Origin: JAJFKB01 sp965230515
Lineage (GTDB): Bacteria > Pseudomonadota > Gammaproteobacteria > Pseudomonadales > IMCC2047
Direction: 5' to 3'
Length of the DNA: 64,000 nt
Assembly: GCA_965230515.1 (NCBI GenBank)
Contig: OZ246007.1
Coordinates: forward strand, 1,426,001-1,490,000
The number at the start of each line of letters is the position of its first letter. Positions within the stretch are counted from its first letter, which is position 1. Shown here in pieces: positions 43,694-50,294 of this stretch. Under the pieces are notes generated by a model. The model made no database searches. It was not told the origin of the DNA and worked only from the letters and a program-made list of their open reading frames with translations. Made by a program: the position numbers and the translations under genes.

Positions 43694-44338
43694 TTAGCTA
43701 CGTGACTTAACAGCAAGCTTGACCACAACATCGCCACCTGCAGCACCAGGCACCGGACCTTTGACCAGCAACAAGTTACGCTCAGCATCCACTCGCACAA
43801 TCTCAAGATTTTGAACCGTGACGCGCTCAGCCCCCATGTGACCAGCCATCTTCTTACCTTTAAAGACCCGACCAGGCGTTTGACACTGCCCGATAGATCC
43901 CGGCGCTCTGTGAGAAATAGAGTTACCGTGAGTTGCGTCTTGCATCTTGAAATTCCAACGCTTTACGCCACCGGCAAAACCTTTACCTTTTGATTGACCT
44001 GTCACATCGACCGACTGACCCGCCTCAAAAGCTGCTACAGTGACTTCATCACCAACATTAACCTGCTCCAGGTCGTCTTCGGAAATTCGATTTTCCCACA
44101 GCAAACGACCGGCAGTTACATTAGCCTTGGCATAATGCCCAATCAGCGGTTTAGATACACGAGAAGCTTTACGCTCACCGACGGCGAGCTGAATTGCAGA
44201 ATAGCCATCGCTGGCTACTGTCTTGATTTGCGTTATGCGGTTGGGTTCAACCTCGATAACGGTGACAGGTATGGAAGCACCCTCATCAGTGAAAACGCGG
44301 GTCATACCGCTTTTCCGTCCGACTACTCCAATAGTCAT
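43694..44338 (-). CDS. rplC: 50S ribosomal protein L3
   Basis: This is a 214-residue assembly-initiator protein. It starts MTIGVVGRKSGMTRVFTDEG and has MQDATHGNSISHRAPGSIGQ, which reaches towards the peptidyl-transferase centre and contains the Gln methylated by PrmB in E. coli. The gap to rpsJ (94 bases) is longer than in E. coli. Confidence 0.98.
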   Translation of the reverse strand: MTIGVVGRKSGMTRVFTDEGASIPVTVIEVEPNRITQIKTVASDGYSAIQLAVGERKASRVSKPLIGHYAKANVTAGRLLWENRISEDDLEQVNVGDEVTVAAFEAGQSVDVTGQSKGKGFAGGVKRWNFKMQDATHGNSISHRAPGSIGQCQTPGRVFKGKKMAGHMGAERVTVQNLEIVRVDAERNLLLVKGPVPGAAGGDVVVKLAVKSRS

Positions 44339-44432
44339 ATTAACCTCGATACCAGTGTGTACGGGACTCTAACCCTCTACGGTCGCGCTTCTCAGCACGT
44401 TCCACTGATTAGTTTTAAATTACAAAGTTATA

Positions 44433-44744
44433 TCAGCCCAGACTGATCTGCACATCAACGCCAGCTGCCAGATCCAACTTCATCAGAGCATCAACTGTTT
44501 TTTCAGTTGGCTCGATAATATCCAGCAAACGTTTATGAGTGCGAATCTCATACTGATCACGCGCGTCTTTATTAACATGCGGCGAAATCAGCACTGTAAA
44601 TTTTTCCTTTCGGGTCGGCAAAGGAATCGGTCCACGCACCTGAGCACCTGTACGTTTAGCCGTTTCTACAATTTCCAGAGTAGAAGCATCGATTAATCGA
44701 TGATCGAACGCCTTCAATCGAATTCTGATCTTTTGGTTTTGCAT
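44433..44744 (-). CDS. rpsJ: 30S ribosomal protein S10 / NusE
   Basis: This is a 103-residue protein that serves both in the small-subunit head and as NusE in antitermination with NusB. It starts MQNQKIRIRLKAFDHRLIDA and has PLPTRKEKFTVLISPHVNKD. It is the first gene of the S10 cluster and has a near-consensus promoter 69 bases upstream. Confidence 0.98.
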   Translation of the reverse strand: MQNQKIRIRLKAFDHRLIDASTLEIVETAKRTGAQVRGPIPLPTRKEKFTVLISPHVNKDARDQYEIRTHKRLLDIIEPTEKTVDALMKLDLAAGVDVQISLG

Positions 44745-44812
44745 CTAACAAAATCCCGACAAATTACTAATTTTTTTAGCTTTTTAGGCTGCCAGCCTGA
44801 AAAGGGAAGCGC

Positions 44813-44841
44813 ATTGTAGTTATCTCCCTACCTACTGTCAA
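44813..44841 (-). promoter_or_regulatory. S10 operon promoter
   Basis: On the minus strand a perfect TTGACA (44841-44836) and TACAAT (44818-44813) are separated by exactly 17 bases. Transcription would start near 44806, giving a leader of only about 60 bases before rpsJ. Within the leader a small hairpin (GGCT-GGC-AGCC) is seen, but no long attenuator. Confidence 0.85.
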
Positions 44842-45027
44842 GCAAGAATCAAAAAAAGCAGGCATATTTTGAACCCCGCTAAAAACCTTCAATTCTGCGC
44901 ATGTTTAAGGACCAAAATCCGGCCTCTTCTGCTTATTTATGTACCAGGAACTGACAAAACACTCATTCTGCCCTTTTTATTAGCAATTAATGTCATTCTC
45001 ATGTTCAATAATCCGGTAAAAATCCTG

Positions 45028-45033
45028 TATAAT
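45028..45033 (+). promoter_or_regulatory. -10 box of the second EF-G gene
   Basis: A perfect TATAAT lies 35 bases before ATG 45069. The best -35 is TTCAAT at 45004-45009 (18-base spacer, weak). The 324-base region between rpsJ and this gene thus holds two divergent promoters, and I see nothing else in it. Confidence 0.45.
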
Positions 45034-45068
45034 CGCGCGCATTTTACTTATAGCAATTGAGCGCAATC

Positions 45069-47153
45069 ATGACAGACTTATCCAAGTACAGAAATATTGG
45101 CATTTTCGCCCACGTCGACGCGGGCAAAACAACGACCACAGAACGCATTCTAAAACTTACCGGAAAAATCCATAAAACCGGTGAGGTTCATGATGGAGCG
45201 GCAACTACCGACTTTATGGAACAGGAGCAGGAACGGGGTATCACCATTCAGTCTGCCGCAACCACCTGTTTCTGGAATGACTATCGCCTCAATATTATTG
45301 ATACTCCGGGACACGTTGACTTCACCGTCGAAGTGTACCGTTCACTCAAGGTGCTCGATGGTGGCGTTGGTGTATTCTGCGGATCCGGCGGTGTAGAACC
45401 CCAATCCGAAACCAACTGGCGCTATGCCAACGAATCAGAAGTGGCTCGTATCATCTTCGTCAACAAGCTTGATCGTCTTGGTGCAGACTTCCTGCGCGTT
45501 GTCGGACAGGTTAAAAAGGTATTGGGCGCGAACCCGCTGGTTATGACCCTGCCGATTGGCCGTGAAGACGACTTTAAAGGTGTGGTCGATGTGCTCACCA
45601 AAAAAGCCTACGTCTGGGACGACTCAGGCCTGCCCGAGAATTTCGACGTGGTTGATATTCCTGCTGACATGGTTGACCAGGTAGAGGAATACCACGAGCA
45701 ACTGATAGAAACAGCTGTAGAGCAGGATGATGATCTGATGATGGCCTACATGGAAGGCGAAGAGGTTTCCATTGAAGACCTGAAACGCTGCATCCGTAAA
45801 GGCACCATTAACCTGGACTTTTTCCCAACCTTCTGTGGCTCTGCCTTTAAGAACAAAGGGGTGCAACTGGTACTGGACGCGGTTGTCGATTATCTTCCCA
45901 GCCCGACCGAAGTTGAACCACAACCACTGACCGACGAGAAAGGCGAAGAAACCGGTGAATTAGCTAAAGTAGATGTTGACGAACCGCTACGCGCGCTGGC
46001 CTTTAAGATCATGGACGACCGGTTCGGAGCATTGACCTTTGTGCGCATATACTCCGGCATCATGGAGAAAGGCATGACCGTGCTTAACTCTTTCACCGGA
46101 AAGACCGAACGGATCGGCCGCATGGTTGAAATGCATGCCGATGACCGTAACGAACTGGACTCAGCACAGGCGGGTGACATTATCGCCGTAGTCGGTATGA
46201 AAAACGTCCAGACCGGTCACACGCTATGCGACCCCAAATCGCCCTGCACACTTGAGCCCATGGTCTTCCCGGACCCCGTTATCTCCATCGCCGTTTCCCC
46301 CAAGGATAAAGGTGGCTCCGAGAAAATGGGTATTGCGCTGGGCAAAATGATTGCCGAAGATCCCTCTTTCTGTGTTGAGACCGACGAAGATAGCGGTGAA
46401 ACCATTCTCAAAGGAATGGGCGAGCTACACCTGGACATCAAGATCGATATCCTGAAGCGCACCTATGGTGTTGAATTGGATGTCGGCCAACCTCAGGTAG
46501 CTTATCGCGAAACCATTACGCAAGAGATTGAAGACACCTACACGCATAAGAAGCAGTCTGGTGGATCCGGTCAGTTCGGTAAGATCGATTACCGCATTAA
46601 ACCAGGCGAGCCAGGTTCCGGATATCAGTTTAGCTCCACAGTTGTTGGCGGAAACGTTCCTAAGGAATTCTTCCCTGCGATTGAGAAAGGTTTTGGCGTC
46701 ATGATGGAAGAAGGTCCATTGGCAAGGTACCCCATGCTGGACGTTGAAATCGAGCTGTACGATGGTGGCTTCCACGCAGTTGACTCCTCTGCAGTCGCGT
46801 TTGAGCTTGCAGCTAAAGGCGCCTACCGCCAATCAATGCCCAAGGCTGGCCCGCAAATCATCGAGCCAATAATGAAAGTAGACGTTTTTACTCCGGAAGA
46901 TCATGTGGGTGACGTCATTGGCGACCTGAACCGTCGTCGCGGCATGATCAAGGATCAGGAAGCAGGCACCACTGGCGTGCGCGTTAAAGCTGACGTACCA
47001 CTCTCGGAAATGTTTGGTTACATTGGCCACCTGCGCACCATGACCTCAGGTCGTGGCCAATTCTCAATGGAATTCTCGCACTATTTGCCGTGTCCTGCGC
47101 AAATCTCCGAGAAGGTCATTGCTGAAGCGAAAGAAAGAAGAGAAAACGCTTAA
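45069..47153 (+). CDS. fusA2: Second translation elongation factor G (EF-G2 type)
   Basis: This is a 694-residue GTPase with the full EF-G domain set. The G1 loop is AHVDAGKTTTTERILKLTG, switch I is DFMEQEQERGITIQSAATTC, G3 is IIDTPGHVDFTVEVYRSL and G4 is FVNKLDRLGADF (NKLD where the str-operon copy has NKMD). Domain IV carries HKKQSGGSGQFGKIDYRI and domain V ends near GYIGHLRTMTSGRGQFSMEF. It is clearly diverged from the fusA at 53216-55315. Second EF-Gs in other bacteria may work in ribosome recycling, stress or altered growth states. Which applies here is unknown. I set the start at ATG 45069. The TTG 12 bases earlier has no ribosome site. It is transcribed away from rpsJ. Confidence 0.93.
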   Translation: MTDLSKYRNIGIFAHVDAGKTTTTERILKLTGKIHKTGEVHDGAATTDFMEQEQERGITIQSAATTCFWNDYRLNIIDTPGHVDFTVEVYRSLKVLDGGVGVFCGSGGVEPQSETNWRYANESEVARIIFVNKLDRLGADFLRVVGQVKKVLGANPLVMTLPIGREDDFKGVVDVLTKKAYVWDDSGLPENFDVVDIPADMVDQVEEYHEQLIETAVEQDDDLMMAYMEGEEVSIEDLKRCIRKGTINLDFFPTFCGSAFKNKGVQLVLDAVVDYLPSPTEVEPQPLTDEKGEETGELAKVDVDEPLRALAFKIMDDRFGALTFVRIYSGIMEKGMTVLNSFTGKTERIGRMVEMHADDRNELDSAQAGDIIAVVGMKNVQTGHTLCDPKSPCTLEPMVFPDPVISIAVSPKDKGGSEKMGIALGKMIAEDPSFCVETDEDSGETILKGMGELHLDIKIDILKRTYGVELDVGQPQVAYRETITQEIEDTYTHKKQSGGSGQFGKIDYRIKPGEPGSGYQFSSTVVGGNVPKEFFPAIEKGFGVMMEEGPLARYPMLDVEIELYDGGFHAVDSSAVAFELAAKGAYRQSMPKAGPQIIEPIMKVDVFTPEDHVGDVIGDLNRRRGMIKDQEAGTTGVRVKADVPLSEMFGYIGHLRTMTSGRGQFSMEFSHYLPCPAQISEKVIAEAKERRENA

Positions 47154-47178
47154 GCTGATCAGCCTTCAGGCTATTGAT

Positions 47179-47210
47179 AAAACCCCGCCAACGAAAGTTC
47201 GCGGGGTTTT
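47179..47210 (+). terminator. Intrinsic terminator after fusA2
   Basis: The stem AAAACCCCGC / GCGGGGTTTT (10 bp) encloses a loop that can add a GAAA-capped mini-stem (AAC-GAAA-GTT), followed by ATTTTG. It is 25 bases after the stop of the EF-G2 gene. Confidence 0.85.
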
Positions 47211-47259
47211 ATTTTGTCTGGTGGTTAGAAAGTCGCCCCGGCTTCAGCCCTGACACAAT

Positions 47260-47697
47260 CTACTGCTCGCTAATCACATACTTCAAAATCTCTACCACCT
47301 GATCCGGTGTGGTCGCCCAAGCGAACGCTGCCGCATCAACCTCCTTTAATGCGTGAACAAACTCTTCGCCGTGAAGCGTAATATAAGGCTTACCCATTGC
47401 GGCACAATAACCCGCATCAAAAGCGGCATTCCACTGTTTGTATTTTTCACCAAATCGTATCACCGCCACATCACACTTTTCTATATGCGTCTTTATGCGT
47501 ATTGCATTTACCTTGGCCGATTTATGATCACGCCAGAAACTCTTTTCCTCATTGCCGAGCATATCACCCGCCGCGTCACTGGCTTCATGATTGGTCACAG
47601 CTGACGAAAATGAAATATCGCTACCTTCACACCCCTCTATGACCTGTTGCCTCCAGTCGGTATGTATTTCACCGGAGAGATACACCTTGATACTCAT
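47260..47697 (-). CDS. YtoQ family protein
   Basis: This is a 145-residue cytoplasmic protein. It starts MSIKVYLSGEIHTDWRQQVI and contains AIRIKTHIEKCDVAVIRFGE, KQWNAAFDAGYCAAMGKPYI and the final helix. This matches my memory of the YtoQ family (named after a Bacillus gene), which has a Rossmann-like fold related to nucleoside 2-deoxyribosyltransferase-type proteins. The activity is not known. It stands alone on the minus strand between the EF-G2 gene and the accessory patch. Confidence 0.8.
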   Translation of the reverse strand: MSIKVYLSGEIHTDWRQQVIEGCEGSDISFSSAVTNHEASDAAGDMLGNEEKSFWRDHKSAKVNAIRIKTHIEKCDVAVIRFGEKYKQWNAAFDAGYCAAMGKPYITLHGEEFVHALKEVDAAAFAWATTPDQVVEILKYVISEQ

Positions 47698-47854
47698 GTT
47701 TTACTTCCTCACTTAATGGTTACCTGGCTCTTAACGGATTTCGCGTCCTGGTGACGGACTGATTAAAAGCACTTTTCGAAACCTGTACATTCTACACTAC
47801 CTGTTGTTTTTCGTGTCTCACCCTGGCTCGTTCATTTGGTTGCGGTGGCCATTC

Positions 47855-47882
47855 GCTTAAAATAAATGCGCCCTCTTTATTT
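47855..47882. repeat. 28-bp hairpin repeat, copy 1
   Basis: The sequence has the form GCTTAAAATAAAT, eight variable bases (GCGCCCTC), then TTTATTT. AAATAAA and TTTATTT can pair. A second copy with a different 8-base centre lies at 48584-48611. This copy sits 89 bases before the ParD gene. Just upstream, TGGCTCGTTCATTT is shared with the repeat element at 48244-48526. The remainder of 47698-47970 shows nothing I recognise. Confidence 0.6.
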
Positions 47883-47970
47883 GGAAGCAAGGACTCTGAC
47901 TCCGAGCTATTGGCGAAGCCACTATATGGTTTATATTCATATTTATTATTTATGAATACAGGTCTTTATC

Positions 47971-48231
47971 ATGGCTAACACCAGTCTTTCCCTGGGCGAG
48001 GACTGGAAAACATTTATCAAAAACGAAATCGCTAGCGGTCGTTATGGCAGTGCCAGCGAAGTAGTGCGGGAAGCACTCAGGAATCTGGAGGAACGTAAAA
48101 CTAAACTTGAAGCGCTTCAATCACATCTGACTGAAGGAGCAACAAAGGCAAAAAGAGGCGAGTTTGTTACAGAGTCGCTCGATAGCCTCCTCAAAGAATT
48201 CAAGGAAGAACATGATGGCAAACCGGTTTAA
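47971..48231 (+). CDS. parD: ParD-like antitoxin (ribbon-helix-helix)
   Basis: This is an 86-residue antitoxin of the ParD/CopG type II family. The N-terminal ribbon-helix-helix DNA-binding part reads NTSLSLGEDWKTFIKNEIAS, followed by GRYGSASEVVREALRNLEER, a strong ParD hallmark. The C-terminal half (residues 50-86) is charged and flexible, as expected for the toxin-binding tail. The expected toxin gene begins inside the last codons of parD but is broken after about nine codons (see next entry), so this is an orphan antitoxin. It may still repress its own promoter or neutralise ParE toxins encoded elsewhere. Confidence 0.88.
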   Translation: MANTSLSLGEDWKTFIKNEIASGRYGSASEVVREALRNLEERKTKLEALQSHLTEGATKAKRGEFVTESLDSLLKEFKEEHDGKPV

Positions 48232-48243
48232 CCTTACCCCTTG
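48212..48243 (+). pseudogene. parE: ParE toxin gene, 5' remnant only
   Basis: ATG ATG at 48212-48217 overlaps the end of parD, the normal toxin start in parDE pairs. The frame reads MANRFNLTP, a typical ParE N-terminus, then runs into the repeat element that starts at about 48244 and loses all similarity to the family. All the catalytic and antitoxin-binding parts are missing. The overlap and the N-terminal motif make the assignment likely although only nine residues remain. Confidence 0.6.
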
Positions 48244-48526
48244 TTTCTTTTGCCTAATGGGTGACCCCTTGTTTTCTTTGGGCCCAAGCCTCCGATTAAA
48301 CTGATAGCTGGGGTTTCGCCTCTTGGCTCGTTCATTTTCTTTGTTTGCCCAAAGAAAACCGAACCAAAAGAAAAGGCACCCCGAACGCGGCAGGCCTTCA
48401 GCCTGTCCGTTGTGCTTCTCGCCAAATGTCGGCCGTTCGGGAACTCGCCTTACGGCTCAAACACCCCTCTCTTTCCCGGCCATTTGACTGCGATGCTCAC
48501 CCGCTTTAGGGGAGGATAGAATGCAC
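48244..48526 (-). repeat. Dispersed repeat element, copy A
   Basis: This roughly 280-base non-coding element is related, in opposite orientation, to the one at 51658-51890. Shared blocks, read on the minus strand, are GAGCATCGCAG, TGTTTGAGC, GCGAGTTCC, GAGAAGCACA, TTCTTTTGG, TTTTCTTTGGGCAA-n-CAAAGAAAA and GAGGCGAAACC. The TTTTCTTTG / CAAAGAAAA pair forms a 9-bp hairpin. It has no transposase and looks like a mobile miniature element. Its left end interrupts the parE gene. Short open frames inside it are not credible genes. Confidence 0.75.
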
Positions 48527-48583
48527 TGCGAACAAGTCTCTGATTAGATATTGGCTGACAGGAAACGGCAAGGGCCAACTTCA

Positions 48584-48611
48584 GCTTAAAATAAATACAT
48601 CCCCTTTATTT
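48584..48611. repeat. 28-bp hairpin repeat, copy 2
   Basis: GCTTAAAATAAAT, eight variable bases (ACATCCCC), TTTATTT. It is in the same orientation as the copy at 47855-47882. GGCCA precedes both copies within a few bases, so the similarity extends to about 39 bases with small gaps. The copies bracket parD and repeat element A. Confidence 0.6.
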
Positions 48612-48627
48612 CCGAACTCTCCTCAAA

Positions 48628-48711
48628 ACTTAACGCTTTGCACACGGACAATCGAAGCAACGCGTAGATTGTCCGAGCGGCATAGCCCCGTTGTGCTGCA
48701 ACTCGTTATGT
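48628..48711 (+). other. Integron attC-like inverted-repeat structure (tentative)
   Basis: ACTTAAC (48628-48634) fits the R'' consensus RYYYAAC, and GTTATGT (48705-48711) is one base off the R' consensus GTTRRRY. Between them GCACA can pair with TGTGC. A perfect 9-bp stem CGGACAATC / GATTGTCCG (48645-48653 and 48667-48675) forms the apex with a 13-base loop. The length (84) is in the attC range. Against it, the two arms are of unequal length (16 extra bases at 48676-48691), there is no integrase or second attC in view, and the R' box is part of the stop codon of the leftward gene. It could be an unrelated hairpin. Confidence 0.3.
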
Positions 48712-49009
48712 TTCACAGTTTGAAAGAGATTTAACAAGGTTGATTACGGTGCGCCTATCTTTCTTTTGCAACCTTCGATATAGCTCAACGAATTGTCGCT
48801 CTTCCGGCTCAAGTTGGTTGGCAGCGTACAATTGTCTCAATTGACCAATTAAAGATTCAATTGGTTCGGGAACATCCCCCGCTTCGTGATCCATAAATCC
48901 AACTGGCAGACAGAGTGATCTTTCTATATCTCGCGCTGATTTCTCGCCAAAATACCTACCAGTATTCATTTGGCTTACAACTGAAGGCGCCTTATCGATA
49001 GCGCGTGAT
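48706..49009 (-). pseudogene. XRE-type regulator gene, 5' end missing
   Basis: The minus-strand frame is open from the border of the transposase element (49009) to a stop at 48706. Read from the border it gives SRAIDKAPSVVSQMNTG, then RYFGEKSARDIERSLCLPVG followed by FMD. That matches the last three helices of a cI/Xre-type helix-turn-helix repressor (as in xxSxxSQxxxG, IGxKxARxIE, GxPxGWMD). The following 50 residues are helical. The first helices are absent, and the frame meets a stop codon inside the inverted repeat. An internal ATG at 48969 could give an 87-residue product lacking the DNA-recognition helices. It is best read as a gene cut by insertion or deletion. Confidence 0.65.
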
Positions 49010-49033
49010 CGGGGTCAGGCCTTACATTTGACA
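49010..49033. repeat. Left 24-bp inverted repeat of the transposase element
   Basis: It is identical to the reverse complement of 49956-49979 and of 50015-50038. It contains the AGGCCT palindrome. The bases just outside (T at 49009, T at 49980) do not pair. Confidence 0.9.
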
Positions 49034-49113
49034 AAAAGGCAGCGTTTGGCGGTTGGCGGCGCCTGTATATTGAAGTACTGTTAGAGAGTGTTTTTATCCA
49101 AGGAATGGATGTT

Positions 49114-49974
49114 ATGGCAAGACCGTTGAGGATTGAATATGCCGGGGCGCTTTACCACATTACTGCTAGAGGTAATGCCAGAGGCGATATTTTTCAAGAT
49201 GACCGAGACCGAGAGTACTTTTTAACGTTACTACATCAAACCTGTGATCGCCATGGTTGGTTATGCCACGCTTACTGTTTGATGTCTAACCACTATCACT
49301 TATTAGTCGAGACCACACAGCCAACCCTCTCAAAAGGGATGAAGTACCTTAATGGTACTTACAGCCAATTTTTTAATCACCGGCATCGACGGGTTGGTCA
49401 TTTATGGCAGGGGCGATTTAAGGCTATTTTGGTAGAGAGTGACGCGTATTTACTTGAATTGGCAAGGTACATAGTATTGAACCCGGTTCGGGCTCGAATG
49501 GTAAGGTCGGCAGATGAATGGCCATGGAGTAGTTATCGAGCGACCGCTGGTATGGTAGAACCTCATCCCTGTGTAACTGTTGATTGCGTGCTGTCTGGGT
49601 TTGATGGACAGAAAAAGGTTGCCTGTGAGCGCTACATTGCTTTTGTTAAATCTGCTGATAATTTACCTTCACCCTGGGAGATGTTAAAGAACCAAATCTA
49701 CCTTGGGTCCGATAAGTTTGTAGAGGAGGCCCAATGCAGGATAGATCCGGATCAGTCGTTGTTGGATATTCCCAAACCACAAAAACAGTCACCGCCAAAA
49801 CCGCTGGATTATTATAAGGGAAAGTACAGGAAGCGAAATGAAGCAATGGCGCACGCCTACCGAAGTGGGCATTATACTCTGATGGCAGTAGGTCGTTATT
49901 TTGGTGTTAACTATGCTACGGTAAGTCGTGCGGTTAAAGCCTTTGAGAGTAGGTGTGTCAAATGTAAGGCCTGA
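49114..49974 (+). CDS. REP-associated tyrosine transposase (RAYT, Y1_Tnp)
   Basis: This is a 286-residue HUH single-strand transposase. The Y1_Tnp domain covers about residues 1-130: MARPLRIEYAGALYHITARG, the metal-binding HUH pair in MSNHYHLLVETT, and the catalytic Tyr in LELARYIVLNPVRARM. HRRVGHLWQGRFKAILVE is typical of the RAYT branch. The C-terminal part (YTLMAVGRYFGVNYATVSRA) is a helix-turn-helix as in DnaA/Chp-like extensions of this family. ATG 49114 has AAGGA 9 bases upstream. An ATG at 49105 sits directly on that site. The last five codons (VKCKA, stop) are supplied by the right inverted repeat. All catalytic residues are present, so it could be active. Confidence 0.92.
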   Translation: MARPLRIEYAGALYHITARGNARGDIFQDDRDREYFLTLLHQTCDRHGWLCHAYCLMSNHYHLLVETTQPTLSKGMKYLNGTYSQFFNHRHRRVGHLWQGRFKAILVESDAYLLELARYIVLNPVRARMVRSADEWPWSSYRATAGMVEPHPCVTVDCVLSGFDGQKKVACERYIAFVKSADNLPSPWEMLKNQIYLGSDKFVEEAQCRIDPDQSLLDIPKPQKQSPPKPLDYYKGKYRKRNEAMAHAYRSGHYTLMAVGRYFGVNYATVSRAVKAFESRCVKCKA

Positions 49975-50048
49975 CCCCGTCCATGCGCACGGTTAAAGCC
50001 TTTGAGAGTAGGTGTGTCAAATGTAAGGCCTGACCCCGTCCATGCGCA
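49931..50048. repeat. Exact 59-bp tandem duplication at the element's right end
   Basis: Positions 49931-49989 and 49990-50048 are identical. Each copy holds the last 14 transposase codons, the stop, the 24-bp right repeat and CCATGCGCA. Perfect identity suggests a very recent event. The remaining gap to 50228 shows no gene. Confidence 0.95.
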
Positions 50049-50229
50049 GTTCAGGGTAACCGGCAAGATTCTAGTACGCGGTGGTGAGTGATAAAAAACC
50101 ATCGCACCTGATACAGCCGAAGCAACGATCTGTGCCAGGCAGATGCTCGATAGATGTTTGTTCGCAGGCACTTCTGCAGAACGACAATAAATGGGCCGGC
50201 AGTAGAGACGAGCAATCAATGGAAGAGAA

Positions 50230-50251
50230 TAAACCGGCTAACGCCGGTTTA
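50230..50251 (-). terminator. Hairpin downstream of the HEPN gene (weak terminator)
   Basis: TAAACCGGC / GCCGGTTTA around TAAC forms a perfect 9-bp stem 43 bases after the end of the leftward gene. Only TTCTCTT follows on that strand, so it is a weak terminator or a protecting hairpin. Confidence 0.4.
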
Positions 50252-50294
50252 AAAAACTCGTTTTGCCTATTGACGAGGGGCGGTCATATAGATG

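Larger units (their letters stand above)
49010..50048 (+). mobile_element. REP-associated transposase element with inverted ends
   Basis: This unit of about 1 kb is built from a Y1-type transposase gene bounded by perfect 24-bp inverted repeats (49010-49033 on the left, 49956-49979 on the right). The core of the repeat is GTCAGGCCTTACATTTGAC on the left. The right end is present twice because of a 59-bp tandem duplication, giving a third copy at 50015-50038. Elements of this kind (RAYT) are usually single-copy, domesticated relatives of IS200/IS605 that move short REP hairpins. The stop codon of the transposase lies inside the right repeat. The left border coincides with the broken XRE gene. 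Confidence 0.8.

Noticed and set aside
48234..48425. 63-codon frame on the minus strand in repeat element A
   Set aside because: It lies entirely within a repeat whose other copy (51658-51890) does not keep the same frame.
47855..50048. CRISPR array suggested by several repeats
   Set aside because: The repeats are of different kinds, two or three copies each, with no regular spacing and no cas gene.
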